DNA of 64,000 nucleotides from Mycobacterium shigaense (GCF_002356315.1 NZ_AP018164.1:2790001-2854000), one strand, 5' to 3'. Counted from the stretch's first letter, positions 36,329 through 44,599 are shown. Notes: generated from the letters alone by a model not told the origin. Numbers and translations are program-made.

Positions 36329-36520
36329 TTAGCGAGACACCGCGGACTCGAGTTCGGCCTCGACTTGTTGTTCGATGATCGCCCGCACGGTGCGCCGGCA
36401 CCGTCCACAGTCGCCCCCCGCGCCGCAGGCCGCGGCCACCTCTCGGGAGGTGGAGGCGCCGCGGGCCACGCACTCGGCCACGGTGTGGTTGGTAACGCCG
36501 ACGCACAGACATACGTACAT
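36329..36520 (-). CDS. bfd: Bacterioferritin-associated ferredoxin Bfd
   Basis: Bfd is a small [2Fe-2S] protein that reduces ferric iron stored in bacterioferritin so it can be released. The 63-residue reading starts at the ATG at 36520, preceded by GGAGG. The cluster cysteines are in MYVCLCVGVTNHTV and ACGAGGDCGRCRRTV, giving the CxC...CxxC arrangement of the family. It is divergent from bfrA (252 bp between starts), and two IdeR-type iron boxes lie in between. This directly links iron release and iron storage. Confidence 0.93.
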   Translation of the reverse strand: MYVCLCVGVTNHTVAECVARGASTSREVAAACGAGGDCGRCRRTVRAIIEQQVEAELESAVSR

Positions 36521-36565
36521 CAGTGCACCCTCCACACGCGCGCGGCAGCCCGGACTGACCTCATA

Positions 36566-36584
36566 TTAGCGGAGTCTAACCTAA
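36566..36584. promoter_or_regulatory. IdeR-type iron box 1
   Basis: TTAGCGGAGTCTAACCTAA matches the IdeR palindrome TTAGGTTAGGCTAACCTAA at 15 of 19 positions. It lies 46 bases before the bfd start. In mycobacteria iron-loaded IdeR represses siderophore genes and activates bfrA-type storage genes. The effect on bfd would be expected to be repression under high iron. Confidence 0.65.
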
Positions 36585-36589
36585 CTAGA

Positions 36590-36608
36590 TAAGTGGACGC
36601 TAACCTAA
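36590..36608. promoter_or_regulatory. IdeR-type iron box 2
   Basis: TAAGTGGACGCTAACCTAA matches the IdeR palindrome at 14 of 19 positions, with a perfect right half GCTAACCTAA. It starts five bases after box 1. Tandem boxes are also known at the M. tuberculosis bfrA promoter. Confidence 0.6.
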
Positions 36609-36772
36609 GTTTCGCCGGCGGACGCCTCATCCGCCACACTGAGCCCAGCCAAACCTTGCTGGAAGATTCCAAACCCGCATGGCAAAGTCAGCTACAGCCA
36701 GGCGGCTGCGCCCCGCGCATCCCGCCCGTAGCGGCTCGATACGACCAGCCTTCACACGTATAAGGGAGTGAC

Positions 36773-37261
36773 ATGCAAGGGGATCCGGATGTTTTGCGGC
36801 TACTCAACGAGCAACTGACCAGCGAGCTGACCGCCATCAACCAATACTTCCTGCACTCCAAGATGCAGGAGAACTGGGGCTTCACCGAGATTGCTGAGCA
36901 CACCCGCGCGGAGTCGTTCGACGAAATGCGCCACGCCGAGGCCATCACCGACCGCATCCTGCTGCTGGACGGCCTGCCGAACTACCAGCGCCTGTTCTCG
37001 CTGCGCATCGGGCAGACGCTGCGCGAGCAATTCGAGGCGGATCTTGCCATCGAGTACGAGGTACTCAACCGCCTCAAGCCCGGCGTCATCACGTGCCGCG
37101 CGAAAGAGGACAGCACCAGCGCCTTCCTGCTGGAGAAGATCATCGCCGACGAGGAAAACCACGTCGACTACCTGGAGACCCAGCTGCAACTGATGGACAA
37201 GCTGGGTGAGCCGCTGTACTTGGCGCAATGCGTCTCGCGGCCGCCGGGATCCATCGCCTAG
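36773..37261 (+). CDS. bfrA: Bacterioferritin BfrA
   Basis: BfrA is a 24-mer haem-containing ferritin that oxidises and stores iron. The 162-residue protein starts MQGDPDVLRLLNEQLTSELT. The dinuclear ferroxidase ligands are visible in ELTAINQYF, EMRHAEAITDRILLLDG and EKIIADEENHVDYLETQL. The haem-ligand methionine lies in RAESFDEMRHAE. AGGGAG precedes the ATG by five bases. IdeR-type boxes upstream suggest iron-dependent activation, as in M. tuberculosis. A perfect hairpin follows 20 bp after the stop. Confidence 0.97.
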   Translation: MQGDPDVLRLLNEQLTSELTAINQYFLHSKMQENWGFTEIAEHTRAESFDEMRHAEAITDRILLLDGLPNYQRLFSLRIGQTLREQFEADLAIEYEVLNRLKPGVITCRAKEDSTSAFLLEKIIADEENHVDYLETQLQLMDKLGEPLYLAQCVSRPPGSIA

Positions 37262-37280
37262 TCCCGTCATCGGCGCAACA

Positions 37281-37306
37281 GACCCGCGGCCAGATTGCCG
37301 CGGGTC
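37281..37306 (+). terminator. Hairpin terminator after bfrA
   Basis: GACCCGCGGC-cagatt-GCCGCGGGTC is a perfect 10-bp GC stem with a six-base loop, 20 bases after the bfrA stop. It has no U-tract, as in the I-shaped terminators proposed for mycobacteria. It separates bfrA from the efflux pump gene. Confidence 0.7.
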
Positions 37307-37351
37307 GACCCTGGGCTCCCATTAGCATCGGACGCCGAGGGGAAGGCAGGC

Positions 37352-39433
37352 ATGACGAGCCCGACAGCAGTAACCCAAGCCCGCCCCGCGGTGCAATCCA
37401 CCCCCAGCGGCGAGCTGCTCAGCCAGCAACGCCGCAATCTCATCTTCGTGGCGATCGTGCTGGGGATGCTGCTCGCCGCGCTGGATCAGACCATCGTCGC
37501 GACGGCGCTGCCGACCATCGTCGCCGACCTCGGCGACGCCGGACATCAGTCCTGGGTCGTCACCAGCTACCTGCTGGCATCGACGATCGTCACCGCGCTG
37601 GTCGGTAAGCTCGGCGACCTGTTCGGCCGCAAGCGCGTGTTCCAGGCCGCCATCGTGTTCTTCGTCATCGGGTCGGTGTCCTGCGGGCTGGCTCAGTCGA
37701 TGGGCATGCTCGTCGCGGCGCGGGCCCTGCAGGGCATCGGCGGCGGCGGCATCACCGTGACAGCCAGCGCGCTGATCGGTGAGGTGGTTCCACTGCGGGA
37801 GCGGGGCCGCTACCAGGGCATCCTGGGTGCGGTCTTCGGGGTCACCACGGTGGTCGGCCCGCTGCTCGGCGGCTACTTCACCGACTATCTCACCTGGCGG
37901 TGGGCGTTCTGGGTGAACGTGCCGATCTCGGTGCTCGTCATTTTCGTTGCCGCAGCGGCCATCCCGGCGCTGGCCTCGTCCACCAAGCCGGTCATCGACT
38001 ACGCCGGGATCGTGTTGGTCGGCCTGGGCGCCGCCGGCCTGACCCTGGCGACCAGCTGGGGCGGCACCCTGTACGCCTGGGGTTCGCCCACGATCCTCGG
38101 GCTGTTCGCCGCCGCCGTGGCGGCGCTCGTCCTGTTCGTGTGGGTGGAAAGCCGCGCGCCGCAGCCGATTCTGCCGCCGCGCTTGTTCGCCAGCCCCGTG
38201 TTCACCGTCTGCTGCGTGTTGTCCTTCGTGGTGGGCTTCACGATGTTGGGCGCTATGACGTTCCTGCCCACCTTCATGCAGTACGTCAACGGCGTCTCGG
38301 CGACTACGTCGGGGCTGCGCACGCTGCCGATGGTGGTCGGGATGCTGATTACCTCGACCGGTAGCGGCACGCTGGTCGGACGGACCGGCCGATACAAGAT
38401 CTTTCCGGTCGCCGGCACAGCGTTGATGGCGCTGGCCTTTGTGCTGATGTCCCGGATGGACCCGACCACCTCGGCCCTGTTCCAGTCGCTGTACCTCGTC
38501 GTGCTGGGCGCCGGCATCGGGCTGTCCATGCAGGTGTTGGTTCTCATCGTGCAGAACACCTCGAATTTCGAGGACCTCGGTGTCGCCACCTCGGGCGTGA
38601 CCTTCTTCCGCACCATCGGAAGTTCCTTCGGCGCGGCGATATTCGGTTCGCTATTTTCCAACTTCTTGAGGGGCCGGCTCAACGCGGCCCTGGCCGCGAG
38701 CGGGGTGTCGCCGGAGGCGGTCAGCTCGCCGGGCGCCTTGCATCGCCAACCCCATAGCGTGGCCGCCCCCATCGTGGCCGCCTACTCCCAATCGCTGAGC
38801 GAGGTGTTCTTCTGGGCGGCGCCCGTTGCGCTCGTCGGGTTCGTCCTGGCGCTGTTCTTGCGCGAGGTGCCACTGCGTGAGATCCACAACAGTGCGGTCG
38901 ATGTCGGCGACGGGTTCGGCATGCCGAGCACTGACACTCCCGAACGGATGCTGGAGAACGCGATCGCGCGGATGCTGCGTGGCGATCCGGGCGTGCGGTT
39001 GCGCAGTATCGCGATGTGTCCCGATTGCCGCCTCGACGTCGCCGGCCTGTGGGGCGTCATGCGGATCTACCGCTTCGGCCAGATGTACGGGACGGCTCGA
39101 CTCACCGCTATCGGCGACTCGTTGCGCATCCCGTTCGAGGTGTTGGAGCCGACATTCGGCCGGCTGGTGGCGGGCGGCTACGTGCAGCGCGACGGCGACA
39201 TGATGTGGCTGACCACGGCCGGCGTACAGCAGATCGACTACGTGTATTCGCTGCTGCTCGCCTGGATCGTCGACAAGCTGGGGCGCTCACCCAGCTACCA
39301 GGGGCGGCCGGACCGCCAAGCGGTCGAAACCGCCCCCGAACATATCGCCCATCGCGTTCTGGCCCAGCGTGATTGGCACGACGACGCCACCCGCACGGGG
39401 GCGCTGAAGGCCGCCGTCGGTGGCAAATATTAG
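37352..39433 (+). CDS. MFS drug efflux transporter, DHA2 (14-TMS) family, with C-terminal domain (Rv1877-like)
   Basis: A 693-residue proton-driven multidrug exporter. Fourteen hydrophobic helices span about residues 30-510. The family motif is LDQTIVATALPTIVADLG in helix 1, followed by GKLGDLFGRKRVFQAAIVFF (motif A) and LGAVFGVTTVVGPLLGG (motif C). From about residue 545 a soluble C-terminal domain of about 150 residues follows, with MLENAIARMLRGDPG and IPFEVLEPTFGRLVAGGYVQ. That part looks like a winged-helix module, unusual for a transporter but shared with Rv1877. The ATG at 37352 is preceded by GAGGGGAAGG. Confidence 0.93.
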   Translation: MTSPTAVTQARPAVQSTPSGELLSQQRRNLIFVAIVLGMLLAALDQTIVATALPTIVADLGDAGHQSWVVTSYLLASTIVTALVGKLGDLFGRKRVFQAAIVFFVIGSVSCGLAQSMGMLVAARALQGIGGGGITVTASALIGEVVPLRERGRYQGILGAVFGVTTVVGPLLGGYFTDYLTWRWAFWVNVPISVLVIFVAAAAIPALASSTKPVIDYAGIVLVGLGAAGLTLATSWGGTLYAWGSPTILGLFAAAVAALVLFVWVESRAPQPILPPRLFASPVFTVCCVLSFVVGFTMLGAMTFLPTFMQYVNGVSATTSGLRTLPMVVGMLITSTGSGTLVGRTGRYKIFPVAGTALMALAFVLMSRMDPTTSALFQSLYLVVLGAGIGLSMQVLVLIVQNTSNFEDLGVATSGVTFFRTIGSSFGAAIFGSLFSNFLRGRLNAALAASGVSPEAVSSPGALHRQPHSVAAPIVAAYSQSLSEVFFWAAPVALVGFVLALFLREVPLREIHNSAVDVGDGFGMPSTDTPERMLENAIARMLRGDPGVRLRSIAMCPDCRLDVAGLWGVMRIYRFGQMYGTARLTAIGDSLRIPFEVLEPTFGRLVAGGYVQRDGDMMWLTTAGVQQIDYVYSLLLAWIVDKLGRSPSYQGRPDRQAVETAPEHIAHRVLAQRDWHDDATRTGALKAAVGGKY

Positions 39434-39444
39434 AACGTGTTCCA
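39431..39444. promoter_or_regulatory. KstR-type palindrome before the AhpD-like gene
   Basis: TAGAACGTGTTCCA fits the KstR operator pattern TnnAACnnGTTnnA exactly. KstR is the TetR repressor of mycobacterial cholesterol catabolism. The site begins at the stop codon of the efflux gene and ends 31 bases before the ATG of the AhpD-like gene at 39476. Confidence 0.55.
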
Positions 39445-39475
39445 AAAAGCCCGGGCGCGGGCGTACCATCACGCC

Positions 39476-39970
39476 ATGAGCCGTATCGGTACATTCGCTG
39501 ACGACGACATCTACAGCTGGGCCACCAAGTCTCCCGACCTCGGCGGCGCGATCGCCAACTTCAGTCAGGCCGTCTACACCAAGAACCGCCTGCCCCTGCG
39601 CACTCGCGAAATCGCCCGCGCGGTGATCGCCCACGACAACGAATGCACCGTGTGCCTGAACACCCGCGACGCCGACGGGCCGGCCGCGGGCGTCGACGAG
39701 GAGCTCTACGAGCACGCGCTGGAGTGGCGCACCTGGCCGGGGTACAGCGAGCAGGAGCGGCTGGCGGCCGAGTTCGCGCACCGATTCGGCACCGAGCACA
39801 CCAAGCTGCGCGACGACGAAGATTTCTGGGCACGGGCCAACCAGCACTTCTCCGAGGAGCTGCTCGCCGACCTCGCGATGTCCTGCGCGCTGTGGGTCGG
39901 GATGGGACGCATGCTGCGGACCCTCGATATCGGCCAGACCTGCATGCTGACCCTGCCCAGCCGCGCCTAG
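39476..39970 (+). CDS. Carboxymuconolactone decarboxylase (AhpD-like) family protein
   Basis: A 164-residue all-helical protein of the CMD/AhpD superfamily. The active-site segment is IAHDNECTVCLNTRDAD, with a CxxC pair and the preceding acidic residue, which argues for a thiol-disulphide or peroxidase-type reaction rather than decarboxylation. LSCALWVGMGRMLRTL-like residues at the end (MSCALWVGMGRML) fit the last helix. The ATG at 39476 was chosen since upstream sequence contains the KstR-type site. The stop is 29 bp before glnA3 on the same strand. Confidence 0.85.
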   Translation: MSRIGTFADDDIYSWATKSPDLGGAIANFSQAVYTKNRLPLRTREIARAVIAHDNECTVCLNTRDADGPAAGVDEELYEHALEWRTWPGYSEQERLAAEFAHRFGTEHTKLRDDEDFWARANQHFSEELLADLAMSCALWVGMGRMLRTLDIGQTCMLTLPSRA

Positions 39971-39999
39971 CCATCGCCTCAGCGCCGTTCCGGGCTGCC

Positions 40000-41352
40000 G
40001 TGACAACGACACCCCGCGTGACCGCGGCGGTGGCCCAGCTGCAGGCCGAGGGCGTCGACACCGTCATCGGCACCGTGGTCAACGCGGCTGGACTCACCCA
40101 CGCCAAGGCCGTCCCGGTCGAACGCGTCGCCGTATTCGCCGACCCCGGGCTGGGGGCGAGCCCGGCGTGGCATGGCTTCGCGATCGACCAGACCGGGCTC
40201 GCCTTCACCGACAACGTCGGCGTGGTCGGCGACCAACGCATCCGCATCGACCTCGACGCCCTGCGCAACCTCGGCGACGGAGTGGCCTGGGCCCCGGCGG
40301 CATTCTTCGATCAGGACGGGACCCCGGTTGCCGCCTGCGGCCGCGGGGCGCTGCGCCGGGTCGAGGCCGCGCTGGCCGAGGCCGGCCTCGCCGCAGAGGT
40401 CGGCCATGAAATCGAGTTCGTCCTCGTCGACCCGGACGGCGCTCAGCTGCCCTCGACGCTGTGGGCGCAGTACGGACTGGCCGGCGTGCTCGAGCGCGAA
40501 GCCTTCGTCCGCGATATCTTCGCCGCGGCCGCTACCGCAGGCGTCGGCATCGAGCAGTTGCATCCGGAGTACGGCGCCAACCAGTTCGAGATCTCGTTGT
40601 CGCCGCTGTCGGCGGTGGCCTCCGCCGACCAGCTGGTGCTGGCTCGGATCGTCATCGGCCGCGCCGCGCGCCGCCACGGGCTGCGCGTCAGCCTGTCGCC
40701 GGTGCCTTTCGCCGGAAGCGTCGGATCCGGTTCGCATCAACACTTTTCGCTGACGGCCTCCCAGGGGCCGCTGTTCTCCGGCGGACCCGGTGTGGCGGGT
40801 ATGACGGCGCCGGGGGAGCGCGCCGTAGCGGGAGTGCTTCGCGGATTGCCGGAGGCCCAAGGCGTACTGTGCGGCTCCATCGTGTCGGGACTGCGCATAC
40901 AGCCCGGCAACTGGGCCGGGGCCTACCTGTGCTGGGGCACCGAAAACCGGGAAGCGGCCGTGCGATTCGTCAAGGACGCACCCGGCGCCACCCACGGCGC
41001 GAACGTCGAAGTGAAGATCATCGATCCGTCGGCGAACCCCTATCTGGCATCGGCGGCCGTGCTCGGCCTGGCGCTCGACGGAATCCGCCGCGGGGCGGCG
41101 CTGCCGCCGGAAACCGCGGTCGATCCCGCACAACTGTCCGAAGCCGACCGCAACAGCGCGGGCATCGTGCTGTTGCACCAGAAGCAGCCGGACACCATTG
41201 CGGCGCTCGATGATTCGACGCTGCTGCGCGGCATTCTGGGCGATCCCGCCGTCGACGTGGTCGTCGCGGTCCGCCGGCTGGAGCAGGACCGCTACGGAAA
41301 TCTGAGCCCCGAGCAGCTGGCGGACAAGTTCCGGATGGCGTGGAGCCTGTGA
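40000..41352 (+). CDS. glnA3: Glutamine synthetase-like gamma-glutamyl ligase GlnA3
   Basis: A 450-residue GS-fold ATP-dependent ligase, the same length as Rv1878. The N-terminal beta-grasp part has GVDTVIGTVVNAAGLTHAKA. Metal and substrate residues appear in GHEIEFVLVD, HPEYGANQFEISLSP (catalytic E-N-Q region) and GSVGSGSHQHFSL (metal His). NVEVKIIDPSANPYLASAAV corresponds to the late NRxA region. GlnA3 is not the housekeeping GlnA1; relatives in Streptomyces glutamylate polyamines. The GTG at 40000 gives the matching length; a second GTG lies six codons later. The next gene overlaps its end by 13 bases. Confidence 0.93.
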   Translation: MTTTPRVTAAVAQLQAEGVDTVIGTVVNAAGLTHAKAVPVERVAVFADPGLGASPAWHGFAIDQTGLAFTDNVGVVGDQRIRIDLDALRNLGDGVAWAPAAFFDQDGTPVAACGRGALRRVEAALAEAGLAAEVGHEIEFVLVDPDGAQLPSTLWAQYGLAGVLEREAFVRDIFAAAATAGVGIEQLHPEYGANQFEISLSPLSAVASADQLVLARIVIGRAARRHGLRVSLSPVPFAGSVGSGSHQHFSLTASQGPLFSGGPGVAGMTAPGERAVAGVLRGLPEAQGVLCGSIVSGLRIQPGNWAGAYLCWGTENREAAVRFVKDAPGATHGANVEVKIIDPSANPYLASAAVLGLALDGIRRGAALPPETAVDPAQLSEADRNSAGIVLLHQKQPDTIAALDDSTLLRGILGDPAVDVVVAVRRLEQDRYGNLSPEQLADKFRMAWSL

Positions 41353-42476
41353 AGGTGGCCGAGTCCTGCGCGCTGGCGGAACAGATCGGCGCGGCCGCGT
41401 TGATCGACCAGCACGTCCATGGTTGCTGGTTGCGGGCGGGGGATCGCGGCCGGTTCGAGAACGCCCTCAACGAGGCGAACACCAAGGCGTCGACGGATTC
41501 GGGGTTCGACTCGCAAATCGGGTTCGCGGTCCGCGCTTACTGCGCTCCCATTCTCGGCTTGTCCAAACATGCAGAACCGCAGGACTATTGGGAGCGTCGC
41601 AGTGAATTCAGCGAGCGCGACTTGGCCGGCCTATTCCTGCGGGCGGCCCGCGTCAGCGACTGGCTGGTGGACACCGGAATCGGCAGCGACCTCGCCGGGG
41701 TGTCCGAGCTGGGCGAGCTCTCCGGCGATCGCGCACACGAAGTCGTCCGGCTGGAGCAGGTTGCCGAACAGGCCGCACACGCATCCGGGGACTATGCGTC
41801 GACGTTCCGGGAGATACTGCACCGCCGCGCCGCCGGGGCGGTGGGGACCAAGTCGATCCTGGCATACCGCGGGGGGTTTGACGGCGACCTTACGGAGCCG
41901 CCGGCGGCGCAGGTCGCCGAGGCCGCCAGCCGGTGGCGTGACCGCGGCGGCACCCGTCTGGACGATCGGGTGCTGTTGCGGTTCGGCCTGCACGAGGCGC
42001 TGCGCGTCGGCAAGCCGCTGCAGTTGCACGTCGGATTCGGGGATCGAGACTGCGATCTGCACAAGTCGAATCCGCTGTATCTGCTTGATTTTCTGCAGCA
42101 GTCGAATGACATCCCGATCGTCTTGCTGCATTGCTATCCCTACGAGCGGGAAGCGGGTTATCTGGCGCAAGCCTTCAACAACGTCTACCTCGATGGCGGA
42201 CTGAGCGTGAACTACCTTGGCGCCAGGGCGCCCTCGTTCATCGCCCGGCTGCTGGAGATGGCGCCCTTCCGCAAGATTCTGTACTCCTCGGACGGATTCG
42301 GCCCCGCCGAGCTGCACTTCCTGGGCGCCGCCCTGTGGCGCAACGGAATTCATCGGGTGCTGCGCGGCTTCGTCGATAGCGACGAATGGAGCGAGGCCGA
42401 CGCGGTGCGGGTGGTCGATCTCATCGCCCACGGTAATGCCGCCCGCATCTATCGCCTCGGCGCGGCAGCGGGCTGA
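41340..42476 (+). CDS. Amidohydrolase-2 family protein (Rv1879-like)
   Basis: A 378-residue TIM-barrel metal-dependent hydrolase. The N-terminal ALIDQHVHGCWL carries the HxH metal ligands. LQLHVGFGDRDCDLHKSNPL holds a further histidine, VLLHCYPYEREAGYL another, and LYSSDGFGPAEL the catalytic aspartate. The GTG at 41340 overlaps the glnA3 stop by 13 bases and gives the same length as Rv1879; GTGs at 41349 and 41355 are alternatives. Coupled translation with glnA3 strongly suggests a joint pathway, for example release and remaking of gamma-glutamyl amides. Confidence 0.9.
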   Translation: MEPVKVAESCALAEQIGAAALIDQHVHGCWLRAGDRGRFENALNEANTKASTDSGFDSQIGFAVRAYCAPILGLSKHAEPQDYWERRSEFSERDLAGLFLRAARVSDWLVDTGIGSDLAGVSELGELSGDRAHEVVRLEQVAEQAAHASGDYASTFREILHRRAAGAVGTKSILAYRGGFDGDLTEPPAAQVAEAASRWRDRGGTRLDDRVLLRFGLHEALRVGKPLQLHVGFGDRDCDLHKSNPLYLLDFLQQSNDIPIVLLHCYPYEREAGYLAQAFNNVYLDGGLSVNYLGARAPSFIARLLEMAPFRKILYSSDGFGPAELHFLGAALWRNGIHRVLRGFVDSDEWSEADAVRVVDLIAHGNAARIYRLGAAAG

Positions 42477-42626
42477 TCGGCGTCGCCGGAATGACCTTTC
42501 CGGCCCGGAAAGTGGTCGCGCACGCCGGTGGTCGGGCGGAAAGATACCGCAGGTATGACTCATTGGACTGGGGTACAATAACAGCGCTGTAATCGGGCAG
42601 CAGCAATAGCAATCGGGGTGCATGCG

Positions 42627-42758
42627 ATGACACGTTTTCGCAGCAAGGCCGGCGCCATCGCGCTGATACTGGCCTTCACAGCTACGACCGCGTCAGGGTG
42701 CACGACGCCCATCACCATCGACTGCACTGGAACCACGCTGACCTGCTCAGGCGGCTAG
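42627..42758 (+). CDS. Small putative lipoprotein (43 residues)
   Basis: A short frame, not previously recognised by me, reads MTRFRSKAGAIALILAFTA then TTASGCTTPITIDCTGTTL and ends TCSGG. It has a basic N-terminus, a hydrophobic core and a lipobox-like TASGC, with the cysteine near residue 24. The mature part would be only about 20 residues with two further cysteines spaced to allow a disulphide. GGGGTGC precedes the ATG weakly. The surrounding AT content is raised (TACAAT at about 42573, a possible -10). The next gene is convergent. Confidence 0.55.
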   Translation: MTRFRSKAGAIALILAFTATTASGCTTPITIDCTGTTLTCSGG

Positions 42759-42789
42759 GCTAATCAGGCCCTTCGTGCGCAACGGGCGA

Positions 42790-43248
42790 TCAGACTAGCG
42801 CGGAAGCATCAAAAACCCAGCTCACATCCGCATTCGCCAAGTTCTCGAAATGATTGGGCGGCGCGAAGCTCACCAGACTGTTCATGTCCCAATAGTCTTT
42901 CCAGAGCGTGACTTTCCCGTCGACCACCTTATGAACGGTGACGAACCTGAGCACGCCTTGCTCACCGGTCGCGAACGTCCAGGTCTCGGAGTGTTCGTAG
43001 ATGACATCGGGTCCGTTCGACACCAGCAGACCGTCGTGGTTTTCGTAGCCTGCCAGCGGCCCGAGACCCATTTTCAGCCGCTTCACGATGTCTTCGGGGC
43101 CGCGGGCCGACAAGGCCGGAACCGGCATATCGACGTACAGACAGCCCGTTGCCAGGAAGGTTTCGATCGCTTCCCAATCGCGGCGCGACAGTGCGCGCCA
43201 CAAGCCGACAACGACATCCTCGACGGCAATCGTAGAAACTTCTGTCAT
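42790..43248 (-). CDS. Limonene-1,2-epoxide hydrolase-like/NTF2-fold protein
   Basis: A 152-residue cone-shaped NTF2-fold protein. VVGLWRALSRRDWEAIETFLA and CLYVDMPVPALSARGPEDIVKRL are typical of the limonene-epoxide-hydrolase group; RALSRRDWEA and DMPV hold residues near the active site. WDMNSLVSFAPPN is the late strand with the conserved D-x-x region. The Asp-Arg-Asp catalytic triad cannot be assigned with certainty, so a ketosteroid isomerase-like role is possible. The ATG at 43248 is chosen as the start of homology. It lies alone, convergent with the small lipoprotein. Confidence 0.8.
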   Translation of the reverse strand: MTEVSTIAVEDVVVGLWRALSRRDWEAIETFLATGCLYVDMPVPALSARGPEDIVKRLKMGLGPLAGYENHDGLLVSNGPDVIYEHSETWTFATGEQGVLRFVTVHKVVDGKVTLWKDYWDMNSLVSFAPPNHFENLANADVSWVFDASALV

Positions 43249-43396
43249 AGCGGCAAATAAACCCGGTTGCCGGGTGGGTGTCAATCATGGTTCTGCAACG
43301 ACATCGTTCCCGCTACCACCCCGGGCGGCGCGGCGGACGCCTGGCAGCGGGTGTTGGCCTGGTTCGGCCGCTACCTGGCCCCGCATTGGTCGAGCC

Positions 43397-44599
43397 CTAG
43401 CGGTCGAAGCCGGCCATCGAATGGGCGCGGCCGAGCGCTACCGGCAGCGTCGACCACCCGCGCAGCACCCGGGTGTCCCGCCGGCTACCGGCTCCCGCCG
43501 CGCGCACGTCGGGGAAGTGCTCGAAAAACGCCCGCAACCCCACTTCACCCTCGGCGCGGGCGAGTGCGGCCCCCAGGCAGAAGTGCCGGCCGCCAGAAAA
43601 CGCGAGATGCCTTCCCACATTGGGACGTTCGATGTCGAAGCGATGCGGGTCCGCAAACACGGCGGGATCCCGGTTCGCGGCCGCCAGGTAGACCACCACC
43701 AGCTCGCCGCGACTGATCTGCCGGCCCGCAAGCTCGACATCGCGCAGCGCGACGCGGGCGGTGAGCTGCACGGGTGAATCCAGCCGCAGGATTTCCTCGA
43801 CGGTGTTGGGCCACAATTCGCGACGTTCGCGCAGCGTGCGAAGGTGCTCGGGGTGGTCCAGCAACATGTGAATTCCGTTGCTCAACAGGTTCACCGTCGT
43901 CTCGAAGCCGGCGGCCAGCACCAGCCCGGCGATCGCCAGCAGTTCGGTATCGGTGAGATGCGTTTCGGCAGAGCCGTTTTCCGATGTCCGGATCAACTGA
44001 CTCATCAAGCTGTCACTCGGGGAGCGCCGCAGCTCCCGCAGATGGTCGGCCAGCCAGAAGTTGAAGCCGGCGATCCCTCGTTGCACGCTGCGGTATTGCC
44101 GCCACGGCAATCCGATATCCAGGCTCGGCGCCGCGAGTTCGCCGAACTCCAGCACGCGCCTACGGTCCTGGTCGGGCACACCCAGGATGTCGCTGATGAT
44201 CGACACCGGAAGTTGGGAGCAATACCGCGCCACGACGTCGACGACACCACCGGACTCGGCGGCCAGCTGATCCAGCAGGCCCACGGCGGTCTGCTCGACG
44301 CGATCACGCAGCCCGGCGACCGCCCTCGGGGTGAAGACCGCGGACACCGACTTGCGATAGCGGGTGTGGTCGGGCGGCTCCACGGCCAGCAGCGACGGCG
44401 GCCGCAGCGGATGGAGAAGATCGTCGCGGGTCTGCCGCTCCAGCCAGGCGAGCGGCTTTGGCAGGTTTGACCCCATCATCAGGACGCGGAAATCGTCGGA
44501 GCGCAGCAACTCGGCGGCGAGGGCGTGGTCGACCGTCAGGTAACTGACGCGACTCTTCACCAGTGCGCCTTGCGCCCGAACCTCGTCGTAGAAGGGCAC
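43397..44599 (-). CDS. cyp140: Cytochrome P450 CYP140, main part (5' end frameshifted)
   Basis: A haem monooxygenase similar to M. tuberculosis CYP140A1 (Rv1880c). The open frame gives 400 residues from VPFYDEVRAQGALVKSRVSY. The I-helix is LVLAAGFETTVN, the ExxR motif is EEILRLDSP with the preceding region, and the haem loop is FSGGRHFCLGAALARAEGE. The first about 42 residues lie in another frame just upstream (44600-44724), so the gene as read here is broken by a one-base deletion near 44605 in a run of four C (four G on the coding strand). With one base restored the gene would be 442 residues. Function may be lost, or the lesion may be an assembly error. Confidence 0.88.
   Translation of the reverse strand: MPFYDEVRAQGALVKSRVSYLTVDHALAAELLRSDDFRVLMMGSNLPKPLAWLERQTRDDLLHPLRPPSLLAVEPPDHTRYRKSVSAVFTPRAVAGLRDRVEQTAVGLLDQLAAESGGVVDVVARYCSQLPVSIISDILGVPDQDRRRVLEFGELAAPSLDIGLPWRQYRSVQRGIAGFNFWLADHLRELRRSPSDSLMSQLIRTSENGSAETHLTDTELLAIAGLVLAAGFETTVNLLSNGIHMLLDHPEHLRTLRERRELWPNTVEEILRLDSPVQLTARVALRDVELAGRQISRGELVVVYLAAANRDPAVFADPHRFDIERPNVGRHLAFSGGRHFCLGAALARAEGEVGLRAFFEHFPDVRAAGAGSRRDTRVLRGWSTLPVALGRAHSMAGFDR

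Noticed and set aside
42745..42800. Possible hairpin after the small lipoprotein frame
   Set aside because: GGCCC and GGGC arms exist, but the stem is interrupted by mismatches and is not convincing as a terminator.
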